A DNA stretch of 64,000 nt from Bacillus pseudomycoides (GCF_022811845.1 NZ_CP064266.1:4092001-4156000); one strand, 5' to 3'; counted from the first letter of the stretch, positions 36,679-45,898 are shown. Notes: generated by a model not told the origin, from the letters alone. Numbers and translations: made by a program.

Positions 36679-37470
36679 TTATTTTATATTCACTGCATGA
36701 TGCAGGATTACCTTTGGTCCGTTATATGTGATTCCGCCCGGCTCTTCCATTAGCCATAAAGGAGCATCAAGATCAAAGTAATGAATATTTGGATGAGCGG
36801 CTGCTACATGTGCAATTGCCGTCACAGAAAGTGAGGATTCCATCATACTACCAACCATGCATTTTACACCGGCAGCGCCGGCAATATCGGCAATCTTCCA
36901 CGCTTCTCGTATCCCGCCACATTTCATTAATTTAATATTTAATAAATCAGCATACTGTCCTTGAACAAGCTTTAAAGCATCCTGCGCCGAGAACATACTT
37001 TCGTCAGCCATAATCGGTGTTTGTACATGATCTTTTACGTATTTCATCCCTTCCCAATCTTTCGCGTGAACGGGTTGCTCTACAAATTCTATATTTAAAT
37101 TTCTATTTTCCATTTCCCGAATAATTGACACAGCTTCTTTCGGGCTCCATCCTTGGTTTGCATCTAATCGTAAAGCAACATCCTTCGGCACAACATTTCT
37201 AATCGCTTCAATGCGTTCTAAATCCAATTCTGCTGATTTACCAACTTTAATTTTTAATGTGTTAAACCCTTTTTCCACATGATTTTTTGCTCCTTTCGCC
37301 ATTAGTAAAGGTTCATCAACACTTACCGTAATGTCTGTTTGAATTTCTCTTTTTCCACCTAATAACGCATATAGTGGTATATTATGAAATTGACAATAAA
37401 CATCATATAAAGCCATATCTACCGCTGCCTTGGCACTCGTATTTCCCACACAACTCATTTGAATCTGTAA
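36679..37470 (-). pseudogene. ykfB: C-terminal part of L-Ala-D/L-Glu epimerase YkfB
   Basis: From about 37455 downward this reads as the last 250 residues of a dipeptide epimerase of the enolase superfamily. Visible elements are GNTSAKAAVDMALYD, LKIKVG (catalytic Lys), RLDANQGW and EFVEQP metal ligands, ADES and LMKCGG with the second Lys region. The first roughly 105 residues, which form the capping domain, are missing. Instead the 5' sequence belongs to a serine-hydrolase gene in a different frame. The enzyme would convert L-Ala-D-Glu to L-Ala-L-Glu after YkfC cleavage; without its cap it is unlikely to work. Confidence 0.85.
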
Positions 37471-37789
37471 CAACAATGTTTGAAACTGCAATCATCAATG
37501 TAATGAGATCTTGTATCGTTATATTTGGTGTATGTAACGTAGCAACAATACCACTTCCTCCAGTCTTTTTGAGAGATGAAACAGGAATTAACTCATATGG
37601 ATTTAAAGTTCCGTCTTTTATTTCTTCTATAGCACATGATAGAATAGGTAACTTAATAAGACTAGCTGACAGATGCACCAAATTTTCATTGTACCGATAC
37701 ATAATTTCCCCTTGTATCATGACACTTACATCTCCATTTATACTTTCAATTCGTTTCTCTAATTCATATAAAAAGTCTGCTTTTATCAT
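37403..37789 (-). pseudogene. N-terminal part of a class A beta-lactamase-like serine hydrolase
   Basis: The first roughly 105 residues resemble beta-lactamase/penicillin-binding serine hydrolases: MYRYNENLVHLSASLIKLPIL holds the SxxK active-site motif, and IQDLITLMIAVS leads up to where an SDN motif should be. The frame then crosses into ykfB sequence read out of frame and stops at 37403. The second half, with the KTG-type motif, is absent. The gene was therefore cut by a deletion that fused it to ykfB. It may have been the first gene of a wall-peptide recycling operon. Confidence 0.75.
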
Positions 37790-37846
37790 ATTACCCCCTC
37801 CTTTTTTAATACCCTCTACAAATGTTCAGTTATGACATACCTTCTT

Positions 37847-37954
37847 ATAAAGTGAATCTTTAATCAATCAAGGCTTTCCTTATCCCTCACTTCACTTTTG
37901 GGCTTTCGCTGAATTTTGGTAAGAAAGTATTGCTGTTCCGAATAGCTAGATAAA
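37847..37954. repeat. degenerate bcr1-like repeat
   Basis: The stretch is bounded by ATAAA on both sides and starts ATAAAGTGAATCTTTAATCA, similar to the start of the intact copies. It later shares GGGCTTTCGCTGAATTTTGG with their second stem. The middle and right parts are shortened or diverged, giving 108 bases. Confidence 0.6.
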
Positions 37955-38032
37955 AATACTTAATAAATTATAAAAAAACTGCACCTCCAATTATAGACTC
38001 TGAAGTGAACCCAAAAAGTTAGACACGCATTG

Positions 38033-38835
38033 TTAAGCAACTTGTGAGGACTGAGTTCTGTATTGTACAGGGCTTAGTCCTTTTAATTTTGCTTTGATTC
38101 TGTCGTTATTGTAGTAATGAATATATTTTTCTAATTCTGTCTTAATGTGTTCCATACTTTCAAACTCTTGTAAATAAAGTAATTCAGACTTTAATAAGCC
38201 AAAGAAATTCTCCATGACTGCGTTGTCTAAACAATTCCCTTTACGAGACATACTTTGTGTAATCCCTCGTTCTTTCAATGCGTGTTGATATTGCTTCATT
38301 TGATAATGCCATCCTTGATCCGAGTGGAGGGTAGGCGAATCTTCTTCTTTTAAGCGTTCAAAAGCTTTATCTAACATCTTTGATACAAGTGGATAAACAG
38401 GTCGTTCCTCCACGTTATAGGCAATAATTTCCCCGTTATATAAATCAAGTATTGGTGATAAATATAGTTTCTCGCCGTGTAAGTGAAATTCTGTTACATC
38501 GGTTACCCACTTCTCATTCGGCTTTGTCGCACTGAAATTGCGCACTAACAGGTTTGGTGCGATCTTGCCTACTTTCCTCGGTAAGAGCGATACTTCTTCA
38601 TACGGAGAAGACATTGTAAGCCCATCTCGCTCATCAAGCGACGGACAGTTTTATGATTGTGTGTATAGCCTCGATTACGCAGTTCCAATGTGATACGACG
38701 GTAGCCGTAACGACCTTGGTGTTCTTCAAATATCTGTTGAATGACTTCTTTCGCCTGGTTATATTTATCTGGCCGATTCATTTGTTTTATCCAATAATAA
38801 TACGTACTACGTGGAATATCGGCCAACTTTACTAG
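38033..38835 (-). pseudogene. IS3-family transposase OrfB, frameshifted
   Basis: Two overlapping frames together give one OrfB. The first (to 38569) has LADIPRSTYYYW, a zinc-ribbon-like and HTH_21 region (GRYGYRRITLELRNRG). The second (38614-38033) has the integrase core with catalytic DDE: VTDVTEFHL, LHSDQGWHY and MENFFGLLKSE. A one-base change near 38572, at GGAAAGTAGGC, separates them. OrfB normally continues from OrfA by -1 slippage; its frame begins inside the end of orfA without its own strong start. Confidence 0.85.
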
Positions 38836-38870
38836 ATCAATGATTTTAAATTCATGCCTTAGCTCATAAA

Positions 38871-39377
38871 TTACTTTCGCTTTGTCTTGTTCTGTAATTT
38901 TTCCTTTTCTTGAACTAAGGCGTTTAACTTTTTTAAATAGGCGTTTTCCATACGCAACCGCTCAATTTCAGCAAGTAATGCTTCTTGTGATCCTTCTACT
39001 GGTTGAGTTTTCTTTGTATCTTTTTCATAGATAGACGCCCCGTTTTTTGATTGAAGGGCCCGTATTCCTTGTTTTTCTAAAAGTTTCTTCCATCTAAGGA
39101 TAGTTGAAGGTGCCGGAATATTAAATACCGCAGCCGTTTCTATAAGTGAAGTTCCCGTTTCAATCACAAAGTTTAGTACGTCTAGTTTAAACTCTTCAGT
39201 ATAGTTTGTATAGGTAGAAACCAAGCCCGCCTCACCTTGATTTTCATAAAAAGCAATCCACTTTTGGACATCACTTCGAGAAACCTTGAATTTCCTAGCG
39301 AGGCTTTTTTTACTACAATTCGTTTGTAAATAATGTTCGACTATCTTTAATTTGAACTCAGTTGTGTATTTTGACAT
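38871..39377 (-). CDS. IS3-family transposase OrfA
   Basis: The 168-residue product has two helix-turn-helix segments (NCSKKSLARKFKVSRSDVQKW and TSLIETAAVFNIPAPSTILRW) followed by a leucine-zipper-like coiled coil at the C-terminus. It binds the IS ends. ATG 39377 is favoured. Near the 3' end GGAAAAATT would allow a -1 shift into the orfB frame (reading KITEQDKAKVIYE), as is usual for this family. The ribosome site GGGGTG lies inside a hairpin at 39384-39425. Confidence 0.85.
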   Translation of the reverse strand: MSKYTTEFKLKIVEHYLQTNCSKKSLARKFKVSRSDVQKWIAFYENQGEAGLVSTYTNYTEEFKLDVLNFVIETGTSLIETAAVFNIPAPSTILRWKKLLEKQGIRALQSKNGASIYEKDTKKTQPVEGSQEALLAEIERLRMENAYLKKLNALVQEKEKLQNKTKRK

Positions 39378-39383
39378 AAAGAA

Positions 39384-39425
39384 GCACCCCAATAGTTAGC
39401 TTTTTTTGTCTAACAATTGGGGTGC
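39384..39425. promoter_or_regulatory. hairpin hiding the orfA ribosome site
   Basis: GCACCCCAATAGTTAG (39384-39399) pairs with CTAACAATTGGGGTGC (39410-39425) just inside the right IS end. In RNA that enters from outside the element the orfA Shine-Dalgarno would be paired. This resembles the known protection of IS elements from read-through transcripts; the role is inferred. Confidence 0.5.
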
Positions 39426-39511
39426 AGTTCACTCTGTCTAACAATTGGAGGTGCGGTTCAATTTACTAACTGTTTTTTATAACATACATTTTCCTTTTCA
39501 TTACTACATAT

Positions 39512-39868
39512 CTATTTAGGAAGTACAAATATAGTTTCATTCGGCTTAGAGAATTGATACTCTTTTCTTGCATACTTTAAAATTTCTTCTTCATTGTCTG
39601 TCAAATTTTTAACTTCACTCTTTAAATAACGTGAATCTTTTACTAATGAAATTAATTGTTTTTGCTGATTTTTAATGGTATCTCGCTTTTCTACAATTAT
39701 TTCTTGTTGTTTATTAAGAATATATTGGACATAAAAAGTAGCTGAAAAAATAAAAATAAAAACGAGAATAAATCGACGTAATTTTCTCTTATTCATAACT
39801 CGATATTCATTAGACTGTATTTGCTGTTGTGGTGTATTAGGAACATTTACTTTCTTGAGTTGCCTCAT
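39512..39868 (-). CDS. DivIC/FtsL-type septum formation protein
   Basis: Starting at ATG 39868 (GGGGG ten bases upstream), the 118-residue product has a short cytoplasmic end, one membrane helix (FILVFIFIFSATFYVQYIL) and an extracellular coiled coil (about 65-105) ending in EEEILKYARKEYQFSKPNETIF. This is the DivIC pattern. DivIC works with FtsL and DivIB at the division septum. The main divIC gene of Bacillus lies near the origin by spoIIE, so this is probably a paralogue with a specialised role. Confidence 0.8.
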   Translation of the reverse strand: MRQLKKVNVPNTPQQQIQSNEYRVMNKRKLRRFILVFIFIFSATFYVQYILNKQQEIIVEKRDTIKNQQKQLISLVKDSRYLKSEVKNLTDNEEEILKYARKEYQFSKPNETIFVLPK

Positions 39869-40151
39869 TCTTTCAATCCCCCTAACCCATTTTATTTCAC
39901 TACCACAGACATACTTTCTTACTACCCTAAATTCTCTTCTCGTAAAATAAGCTCCTCTATAAAAAAATCTCATTAATTAACCAATTAGAGATAGCTTTCG
40001 ACGACATCTCTATATTTCAGATGAAAATTTTGTTTTTTGTGCTAAAAATTAGTGTTTTATGTTTTTAAGCTAAGCAAAAATGTCCCACGAACACCTTCAA
40101 TTTTTTACTGAATAATTTATTAGGGATTTCTTGTATTAAGGAGGTAAACAA

Positions 40152-41078
40152 ATGAATTACCGCACATTAGGAAAAACTGGTTTAACTGTTTCTGAAATCG
40201 GATTTGGAGCATGGGCAATTGGCGGGGATGAATGGGGACCTGTAAATGACAAACATTCTATCGCTGCAATGAAAAAGGCAATTGAATGCGGAGTGAATTT
40301 TATTGATACCGCTGATGTATATGGTTTAGGTCATAGTGAAAAATTAGTGGCACAAGCAATAAAAGAACATCGAAATGATATCATCCTTTCCACAAAGGGA
40401 GGGTTAATTGGTCATCACTATGATCCTAATGGAGAACCTGTCTACAATACAGCAGAAAAGGTAATTGCAGTATTTGAAACTAGTTTACTTCGCCTGCAAA
40501 CAGATTACATTGATGTTTACTTTTGTCATATTTGGTGGGATAAAAAAGAAGAAACCGAAGCGTTCCTTCGCGCATTTGAAATTTTAAAACGAGATGGAAA
40601 AGTAAGAGCTGTTGGCGTTTCTACGCATGACTTACAATATATTAAAAACTTTAATAAAAACGGGGATATTGATGTTGTACAACTTGACTACAGCATACTA
40701 AACCGAAAACCTGAAAATGATATTTTACCTTATTTACAAGAGAAAAACTTAGGAGCCGTTATTCGTGGACCATTAAAAATGGGGATATTAACTGGAAAGT
40801 TTACAGAGCAAACAACATTTCCTGATGGTGATTTACGACAAGATTGGCCAAAAGAAACATGGTTTCAAGATGATTTACGAAAGGTTGAGAAATTGAGATC
40901 ACTTTCAAATCCTAAACAAACTTTGGGGCAATTGGCCCTTCGTTATGTACTATCACACCCTGCTGTATCTGTTGCTATTCCCGGAGCAAAAACAGCTAAT
41001 CAAGCAGCCGAAAACGTTGTTGCTTCTGTACACCCTCTTCTATTAGAAGAAGAGTTAACATATATACGAGAGCTTTAA
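40152..41078 (+). CDS. aldo/keto reductase
   Basis: The 308-residue TIM-barrel NADPH-dependent oxidoreductase has GFGAWAIGG, FIDTADVYGLGHSE (catalytic Asp and Tyr) and a Lys in LSTKGG. The C-terminal VAIPGAKTANQAAENV binds NADPH. An AAGGAGGT site precedes the ATG. It acts on aldehydes or ketones; the physiological substrate is unknown. A terminator follows. Confidence 0.9.
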   Translation: MNYRTLGKTGLTVSEIGFGAWAIGGDEWGPVNDKHSIAAMKKAIECGVNFIDTADVYGLGHSEKLVAQAIKEHRNDIILSTKGGLIGHHYDPNGEPVYNTAEKVIAVFETSLLRLQTDYIDVYFCHIWWDKKEETEAFLRAFEILKRDGKVRAVGVSTHDLQYIKNFNKNGDIDVVQLDYSILNRKPENDILPYLQEKNLGAVIRGPLKMGILTGKFTEQTTFPDGDLRQDWPKETWFQDDLRKVEKLRSLSNPKQTLGQLALRYVLSHPAVSVAIPGAKTANQAAENVVASVHPLLLEEELTYIREL

Positions 41079-41080
41079 AC

Positions 41081-41121
41081 AAAAAAGGATCAGTAGCAAT
41101 TCATTGTTACTGATCTTTTTT
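41081..41121 (+). terminator. terminator of aldo/keto reductase gene
   Basis: AAAAAAGGATCAGTA(G)CAAT pairs with ATTGTTACTGATC and a T6 run follows. Confidence 0.85.
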
Positions 41122-41131
41122 ATCCCATTAT

Positions 41132-41288
41132 ATAAAGTGAAACTTTAATCAGCTGGGGTTTTCCTCATTCCCCACTGATTATTAGTTGAACCAATCGGGC
41201 TTTTACGGGCAGTTCATCCCCCACCTAACTTCTTTGCTTTTGCCGAATTTTGAGGTGGGGGTCTTACTGCCCGTTAATGCGGGATAAA
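41132..41288. repeat. bcr1 repeat, copy 2
   Basis: This 157-base element is nearly identical to 9105-9261, bounded by ATAAA at 41132-41136 and 41284-41288, with the same two large stems. It sits directly between a terminator and the PfpI gene. Confidence 0.88.
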
Positions 41289-41306
41289 TAAGACTTTCAT
41301 ATTCAA

Positions 41307-41906
41307 CTAATTGCGCAGCTCAATATCATACTCCATTCTTTTTGCTGTTGCTTCGGCAATTTCTACCCCTAATAAATTTTTTACTATATGAAATGACATA
41401 TTAATTCCGGCCGAAATTCCTCCAGAAGTAATAATATGTCCTTCATCAACAAACTTTACATTCTCTAATACTTCTACTTTTGGAAATTCATCTCGAAATC
41501 TTTCAATACTAGCCCAGTGTGTTGTTGCCTTTCTTGAATCAAGTAAACCTGCTTTCGCAAGAAGTAATGCACCAGTACATACAGAAGCCATTAATTTTAC
41601 CTCTTTCATTTGCTGCCTGATCCAACTTATAATAATCTCATTTTTTATTTCATATTCCCTAGCGCCTAATCCACCTGGAATTATTAAAATATCAACTGGT
41701 GGTAAATTTTTAATACTAAAATCTGGTTGTACTTTCAAGCCATTTCTTGCTGTTATTATATGACCCTCTTGGCTGACGGTATGAACAGTGAACGGATGAA
41801 CTCCATTTGCTTCTGTTGTAACCGAAAAGACTTCAAATGGTCCCGTAAAATCTAATACTTCTACTTCATCAAATAAAAAAATTCCCACGTGCCAGTGGTT
41901 TATCAT
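41307..41906 (-). CDS. DJ-1/PfpI family protein
   Basis: The product has 199 residues from ATG 41906, chosen because AGGAAGAG is six bases upstream. It has the class I glutamine amidotransferase-like fold, with DILIIPGGLGAREYE and the nucleophile elbow LMASVCTGALLLAKAG (Cys). It resembles the N-terminal domain of GlxA-type regulators but without the AraC DNA-binding part. Possible roles are deglycase, isocyanide hydratase or chaperone. It lies about 40 bases after the ankyrin gene. Confidence 0.85.
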   Translation of the reverse strand: MINHWHVGIFLFDEVEVLDFTGPFEVFSVTTEANGVHPFTVHTVSQEGHIITARNGLKVQPDFSIKNLPPVDILIIPGGLGAREYEIKNEIIISWIRQQMKEVKLMASVCTGALLLAKAGLLDSRKATTHWASIERFRDEFPKVEVLENVKFVDEGHIITSGGISAGINMSFHIVKNLLGVEIAEATAKRMEYDIELRN

Positions 41907-41946
41907 ATAATCTCTTCCTTTTTTATATGTATTTTTCCAATTTTCT

Positions 41947-42420
41947 TTATACAAGATGTATAAGATGCTGATATCCCTTTTCTAATGCGATATCATATGC
42001 TGTTTTACCATCATTTTTCTTCATACTTTTATCCGCTCCATTTTCAATAAGTAACGCTACGATTTTTTCATCTCCTAATAAAGCTGCTTCATGAAGTCCT
42101 GTCCAACCACCACTTTGTACAGCGTTAACATCTGCCCCTTGCTCAATTAAAAATGTAGCCATTTCAATTTTTTTATTTGCAATCGCTGCTTGAAGAGGTG
42201 TATTTTCATTTTGATTCTTCGCTTTCATATGTAAATTAGCACCCTTTTTTATAAGGAAGTTTGCAATTTCATTATGACCAAAATAAGCCGCTAAATGAAG
42301 TGGTGTCCAGCCATCTTCGCTATAAGAATATACAAGATCTTGATCTTCATTTATTAATCCCACAACCTTCTCCTCTTCTCCATTCATTACCGCATTTGTA
42401 ATTGCTACAATTGCATTCAT
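41947..42420 (-). CDS. ankyrin-repeat protein
   Basis: The 157-residue product consists almost wholly of four ankyrin repeats, for example DGWTPLHLAAYFGHNEIANFL, ENTPLQAAIANKKIEMATFL and GWTGLHEAALLGDEKIVALL. No signal peptide is seen. It probably mediates protein-protein contact. It is upstream of the PfpI gene on the same strand and probably cotranscribed. Confidence 0.88.
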   Translation of the reverse strand: MNAIVAITNAVMNGEEEKVVGLINEDQDLVYSYSEDGWTPLHLAAYFGHNEIANFLIKKGANLHMKAKNQNENTPLQAAIANKKIEMATFLIEQGADVNAVQSGGWTGLHEAALLGDEKIVALLIENGADKSMKKNDGKTAYDIALEKGYQHLIHLV

Positions 42421-42837
42421 TGTTATCCCTCTTTTACATAGACTTATTTCGTTGCTAAACTATTAATTAATTCTATTAAACATGGAAAATCCCTTTTTAC
42501 CCCACTTAAGTTTACATAATAATATTACAAGCACCGGTCTAATTTACTTTAAAATAAAAAATAGTTCATTATAAAATGAACTATTTTTTATTTATCAACA
42601 TTTTCTATTTTTCATATAAAAATAGAAACCTACTTATTAAAAACCAAAAACTCTGTAGGAAAATGATTTTATTATTTTTAACATCTTTTTCGTAATATAA
42701 AAATCTTCCTGTATTTTAATATAAAAACGATATTTAGTATACATCTATTAAAGATATGTTTTCTAATGGAATGTGAAAATGATTTTTATATTTCATTAGA
42801 AAAATACTTTTACATTATTTTATAGATGCCATAAACT
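42421..42837. other. AT-rich intergenic region with a terminator
   Basis: No gene is seen. Bases 42555-42590 form a stem of AAATAGTTCATT with AATGAACTATTT, with T and A runs on both sides, so it can end transcription from either direction. Confidence 0.5.
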
Positions 42838-43068
42838 TCACATTAACCTATAGCAATTTTGCCTTCTGCCCTTTCCTGTCTCTTTTAATACATATGATTT
42901 GACTACGAGTTCCTTTAACGAATCCGTTAATGTTTTGTATGATAAATTGGATAGCGCTAGCAGGTCATTTGTATATAAAATTCTATGTTTTTCTAATAGT
43001 AATAATACTAATCGTTCAGATGGCTTTAGTGTTTCATCACTTTCCAGTATAAAATCTACGTCCCTCAT
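42838..43068 (-). CDS. small winged-helix DNA-binding protein
   Basis: The 76-residue product has a winged-helix pattern: KPSERLVLLLLEKHRILYTNDLLALSNLSYKTLTDSLKELV split across residues 15-56, then a beta wing ending RRQNCYRLM. It is like a minimal MarR/ArsR-type domain. AGGAGAT precedes the ATG. The target is unknown; the S15 peptidase gene lies downstream on the same strand. Confidence 0.65.
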   Translation of the reverse strand: MRDVDFILESDETLKPSERLVLLLLEKHRILYTNDLLALSNLSYKTLTDSLKELVVKSYVLKETGKGRRQNCYRLM

Positions 43069-43182
43069 AGGATATCTCCTTATTTCAAAAATTACACTTA
43101 CCCATTATTAATACGAAAATATTATATAATAAATCTTTTATTATTTCAAAATAACATGCTAGTACTCGTATTATCCCAATAC

Positions 43183-43207
43183 AAAAAGCCTCCACATTCG
43201 GAGGCTT
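43183..43207 (-). terminator. terminator of S15 peptidase gene
   Basis: AAGCCTCC and GGAGGCTT form a short strong stem with a TTTTT run on the minus strand. Confidence 0.8.
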
Positions 43208-43211
43208 CCTT

Positions 43212-45008
43212 CTATTTTACAATCGGCAATGTTAATTCACTTAATTTCACTGTAAGTTTCGTCCCTGCTTTTGGACGAATCGTATAGTCATAATCACTTG
43301 CAATTAATACGACCCCTATTTGATGACCGGCTTGGAATACATAATCATCTGGCTGCATATCCCATGTAAATGTGTAATCTTTTCCTGGTATAATTGGCGT
43401 TGACTCTTCTTTTCCATACAAGTTTTGTGGATCCAGCCATCCTCTCGTCACAATTTCAGGTTTCGCACCACCATAATCAACAAGCAACGCGGTTAAGTTT
43501 GAAACGGGCCGATCAATATTTCCCTTAAATGTAATTTTTGGTGTCCCACTTATTCTCATTTCTTTTTCAAGCTTAGGCATTACATATACTAACCGATTTG
43601 GTGATTCTAATTCTGGATTTGCTACCAATTGATTCGATTTTATTTTTGCATCATCTAATAATGAGGAGACTTGTTGCCCTGCTCCCATTCGAAGCGGTAA
43701 ATCTACTGCTTTATTGCTTAAAAGCATACGTATTTTAGATGGAGATGCTGCAGGGTCTGGCCAATTCTTTAATTTTTGCCACGTTTTGTTTTCTCGTTGT
43801 ACATCTACCATCGGTTCGTTCATAATTCCATTTTCAATTCCGTATAACCAATAATCAAACCATTTATTTTGTGTTTGCTGCCAGTTATTGCTGGAAGTTC
43901 CACCATGTCCTCCTTGATGCAACCACATTTTACGCGGAACATTATTTTCTCCAAGCGCTTCCCACCACTCTGAAAACTGTTTTGTCTTTACATTCCAATC
44001 GTTTAGACCATGTACAACAAATACACTCGCCTTTACATTTTTAGCATCCTTCACGTAGTTACGTTTGTCCCAAAAATCATTATAATCTCCTGTTTTTCGG
44101 TCCTGCCCATCAGTAAGCTCTTTAATGATTTTTTGACAAATTTCAGGATTCTCTCGCGTTAATACTGCTTCAGCCATATTATCTGTATCTTCGCCTTGGT
44201 AACCACCTGGTGCGATAACTGCTCCATTTGCACGATAATAATCATACCAGCTGCTAATTGCCGCAATCGGAATAATTGTTTTCAACCCTTCAACTCCTGT
44301 TGTTGCTACTGCATTCGGCAATGTGCCATTATAGGAAGCACCTGTCATCCCGACATTTCCTGTAGACCAATCCGACTTGATTTCCTTACCATCTTCCGTG
44401 TATGCTTTTGCTCTTCCATTGGCCCAATCAATGACAGATTTTGTACCAAGAATTTCTTGTTCGTCACCAGTTGTTGGGCATCCGTCTGATTTTCCAGTAC
44501 CAATGCTTTCTCCTAAAATAACGGCATATCCACGAGGAACATAGTAATTTCCATATGAGCCGAGGTTAACTGGTCCTGCATAAGGTTTGCCTTCGGTAGG
44601 ATGTAATTCTTCATCTACATTATAAACTGGTACGTCTTTTATTCCTGAACGGTAAGGGCTCATTTCATAAATAACGGGAACTTTCACGCCCGGTTCTGTT
44701 TTTGGCCGCATTACCTTTATCGATACACGATCCTTTTTTCCATCTCGGTCACTATCAATCTCAGTTTCTACAAATATGTTTTCTACAATTGCCTCATCAA
44801 GAGAGTAAATTGGTTTTGTCATTCCATTTTCTAATTCAATTTTTGTCGTTTGAGCTAACATCTCTGGTATTTTCCCATTTAGCGGTAACGCCATTTTCTT
44901 TGAATTCTCTTCTTTCTGTTCTGCATGTACAGTCATACTAGAGATGCCCGATGTAAATGTTAGAGAAAATATTGCTGAAAGTGCAATTACAAACTGTTTT
45001 TTCTTCAA
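43212..45008 (-). CDS. secreted Xaa-Pro dipeptidyl-peptidase-like S15 hydrolase
   Basis: The start is taken as TTG 45008, since AAAGGGGGAAGGG lies just upstream and the residues that follow (KKKQFVIALSAIFS) form a signal peptide. The mature part has the CocE/NonD alpha/beta-hydrolase domain, with nucleophile Ser in GMTGASYNGTLPN, an Asp and a His near VHGLNDWNVK and GGHGGTSSNN. A C-terminal jelly-roll domain (about 440-598) completes it. It cleaves Xaa-Pro dipeptides or acyl compounds outside the cell. Length is normal for the family. Confidence 0.88.
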   Translation of the reverse strand: MKKKQFVIALSAIFSLTFTSGISSMTVHAEQKEENSKKMALPLNGKIPEMLAQTTKIELENGMTKPIYSLDEAIVENIFVETEIDSDRDGKKDRVSIKVMRPKTEPGVKVPVIYEMSPYRSGIKDVPVYNVDEELHPTEGKPYAGPVNLGSYGNYYVPRGYAVILGESIGTGKSDGCPTTGDEQEILGTKSVIDWANGRAKAYTEDGKEIKSDWSTGNVGMTGASYNGTLPNAVATTGVEGLKTIIPIAAISSWYDYYRANGAVIAPGGYQGEDTDNMAEAVLTRENPEICQKIIKELTDGQDRKTGDYNDFWDKRNYVKDAKNVKASVFVVHGLNDWNVKTKQFSEWWEALGENNVPRKMWLHQGGHGGTSSNNWQQTQNKWFDYWLYGIENGIMNEPMVDVQRENKTWQKLKNWPDPAASPSKIRMLLSNKAVDLPLRMGAGQQVSSLLDDAKIKSNQLVANPELESPNRLVYVMPKLEKEMRISGTPKITFKGNIDRPVSNLTALLVDYGGAKPEIVTRGWLDPQNLYGKEESTPIIPGKDYTFTWDMQPDDYVFQAGHQIGVVLIASDYDYTIRPKAGTKLTVKLSELTLPIVK

Positions 45009-45112
45009 GTCCCTTCCCCCTTTATATTTTTCTATCACTCCTTTCACTATATAACAAAATAACAGAAAATTCAGTTTTTCAAGAGGTGAAAACTTGAGAA
45101 ATTTGTAATTTT

Positions 45113-45607
45113 TTAATCTCTCTTATATAGCTCATAAGATTCCTCTAATCCTACATTATATTTCGTATTATTATCTGTCCAATCTTCTCCTAAATTCCCA
45201 GGCCATCCCGATGTATTGGCAACATATTTTAAAAGAGCTAATTCTGTTAAACCTTTGTTTACCCCGCGTGTATAAGAATTCACCATATGTGAGATTGCTA
45301 TTGTCGCATTCGTTTTCGCATCCATTAAATTTTCTTCCGATAGTTGTACAGGGGCTAATCCACCACGATGTAACTGAAATAACCCAAAAGATGTTCCTTC
45401 ATCTCCAATAGCTTTTCGATTAAATTTTGTTTCATGATCAGCAATTGTAAGTGGAATCCATTCTGGTATACCGTACTGCTTTGATATTTCACTAATTATT
45501 ATTTTATTATTTTCAATTTCCTTTTGTTTTTCATACTTCATATAAGCTGCATAGCATAAAAACGTCAAAGTGCAAATGACTACTATATATTTTAATAATT
45601 GTTTCAT
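45113..45607 (-). CDS. lysozyme-like transglycosylase SLT domain protein
   Basis: The 164-residue product has one N-terminal membrane anchor (about 5-22). A soluble domain follows with IPEWIPLTIADHETKFNRKAIGDEGTSFGLFQLHRGGLAP split across 48-88, which matches the SLT lysozyme-like fold (catalytic Glu in HETKFN). It is probably exported and cuts peptidoglycan glycan strands. It lies near the cwlJ gene on the same strand but more than 290 bases apart. Confidence 0.75.
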   Translation of the reverse strand: MKQLLKYIVVICTLTFLCYAAYMKYEKQKEIENNKIIISEISKQYGIPEWIPLTIADHETKFNRKAIGDEGTSFGLFQLHRGGLAPVQLSEENLMDAKTNATIAISHMVNSYTRGVNKGLTELALLKYVANTSGWPGNLGEDWTDNNTKYNVGLEESYELYKRD

Positions 45608-45729
45608 AGATTCATATCTCCTATATCGTTTATGCTTAATCCTTGTATACCTATACTATAAAATATTCATGTGACATCTATTTGACAGAATAAAATTTAT
45701 AAAATAAAAAGAGCTTACGAAAGTTATCT

Positions 45730-45853
45730 GAACTGTACCCCGAATCGTGGACACTCAAAAAAATGGCTCCGATACAATACCGGAACCATCTTTTAAGTGC
45801 TTAATTTCTAAAGGTCTTTTTATTAAACCGTCCATTTTATAGGGTACAGTTCA
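45730..45853. mobile_element. MITE-like remnant of an IS3-type element
   Basis: The 124-base stretch is bounded by perfect 12-base inverted repeats, TGAACTGTACCC (45730-45741) and GGGTACAGTTCA (45842-45853). The ends resemble IS3-family termini (TGAACTG.ACCC) and are like those of the nearby IS at 38001-39431. No coding sequence remains inside. Confidence 0.65.
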
Positions 45854-45898
45854 TTTTTTGATTGATTTTTCTGTAATTACAGACTTTTTTATCAGTGT

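Larger units (their letters stand above)
38001..39431. mobile_element. IS3-family (IS150-like) insertion sequence
   Basis: The element has 1431 bases. The left end TGAAGTGAACCC and the right end, read inward as TGAACTGCACCCC, are related inverted repeats. The bases next to both ends are CTC (37998-38000 and 39432-39434), a probable 3-base target duplication. It holds orfA and orfB of an IS3-family transposase. OrfB is broken by a frameshift near 38572, so this copy is probably not active on its own. Confidence 0.85.

Noticed and set aside
37374..37835. Plus-strand frame of 153 codons opposite the serine-hydrolase remnant
   Set aside because: Its product resembles nothing, while the minus strand carries recognisable SxxK and epimerase motifs; it is a shadow frame.
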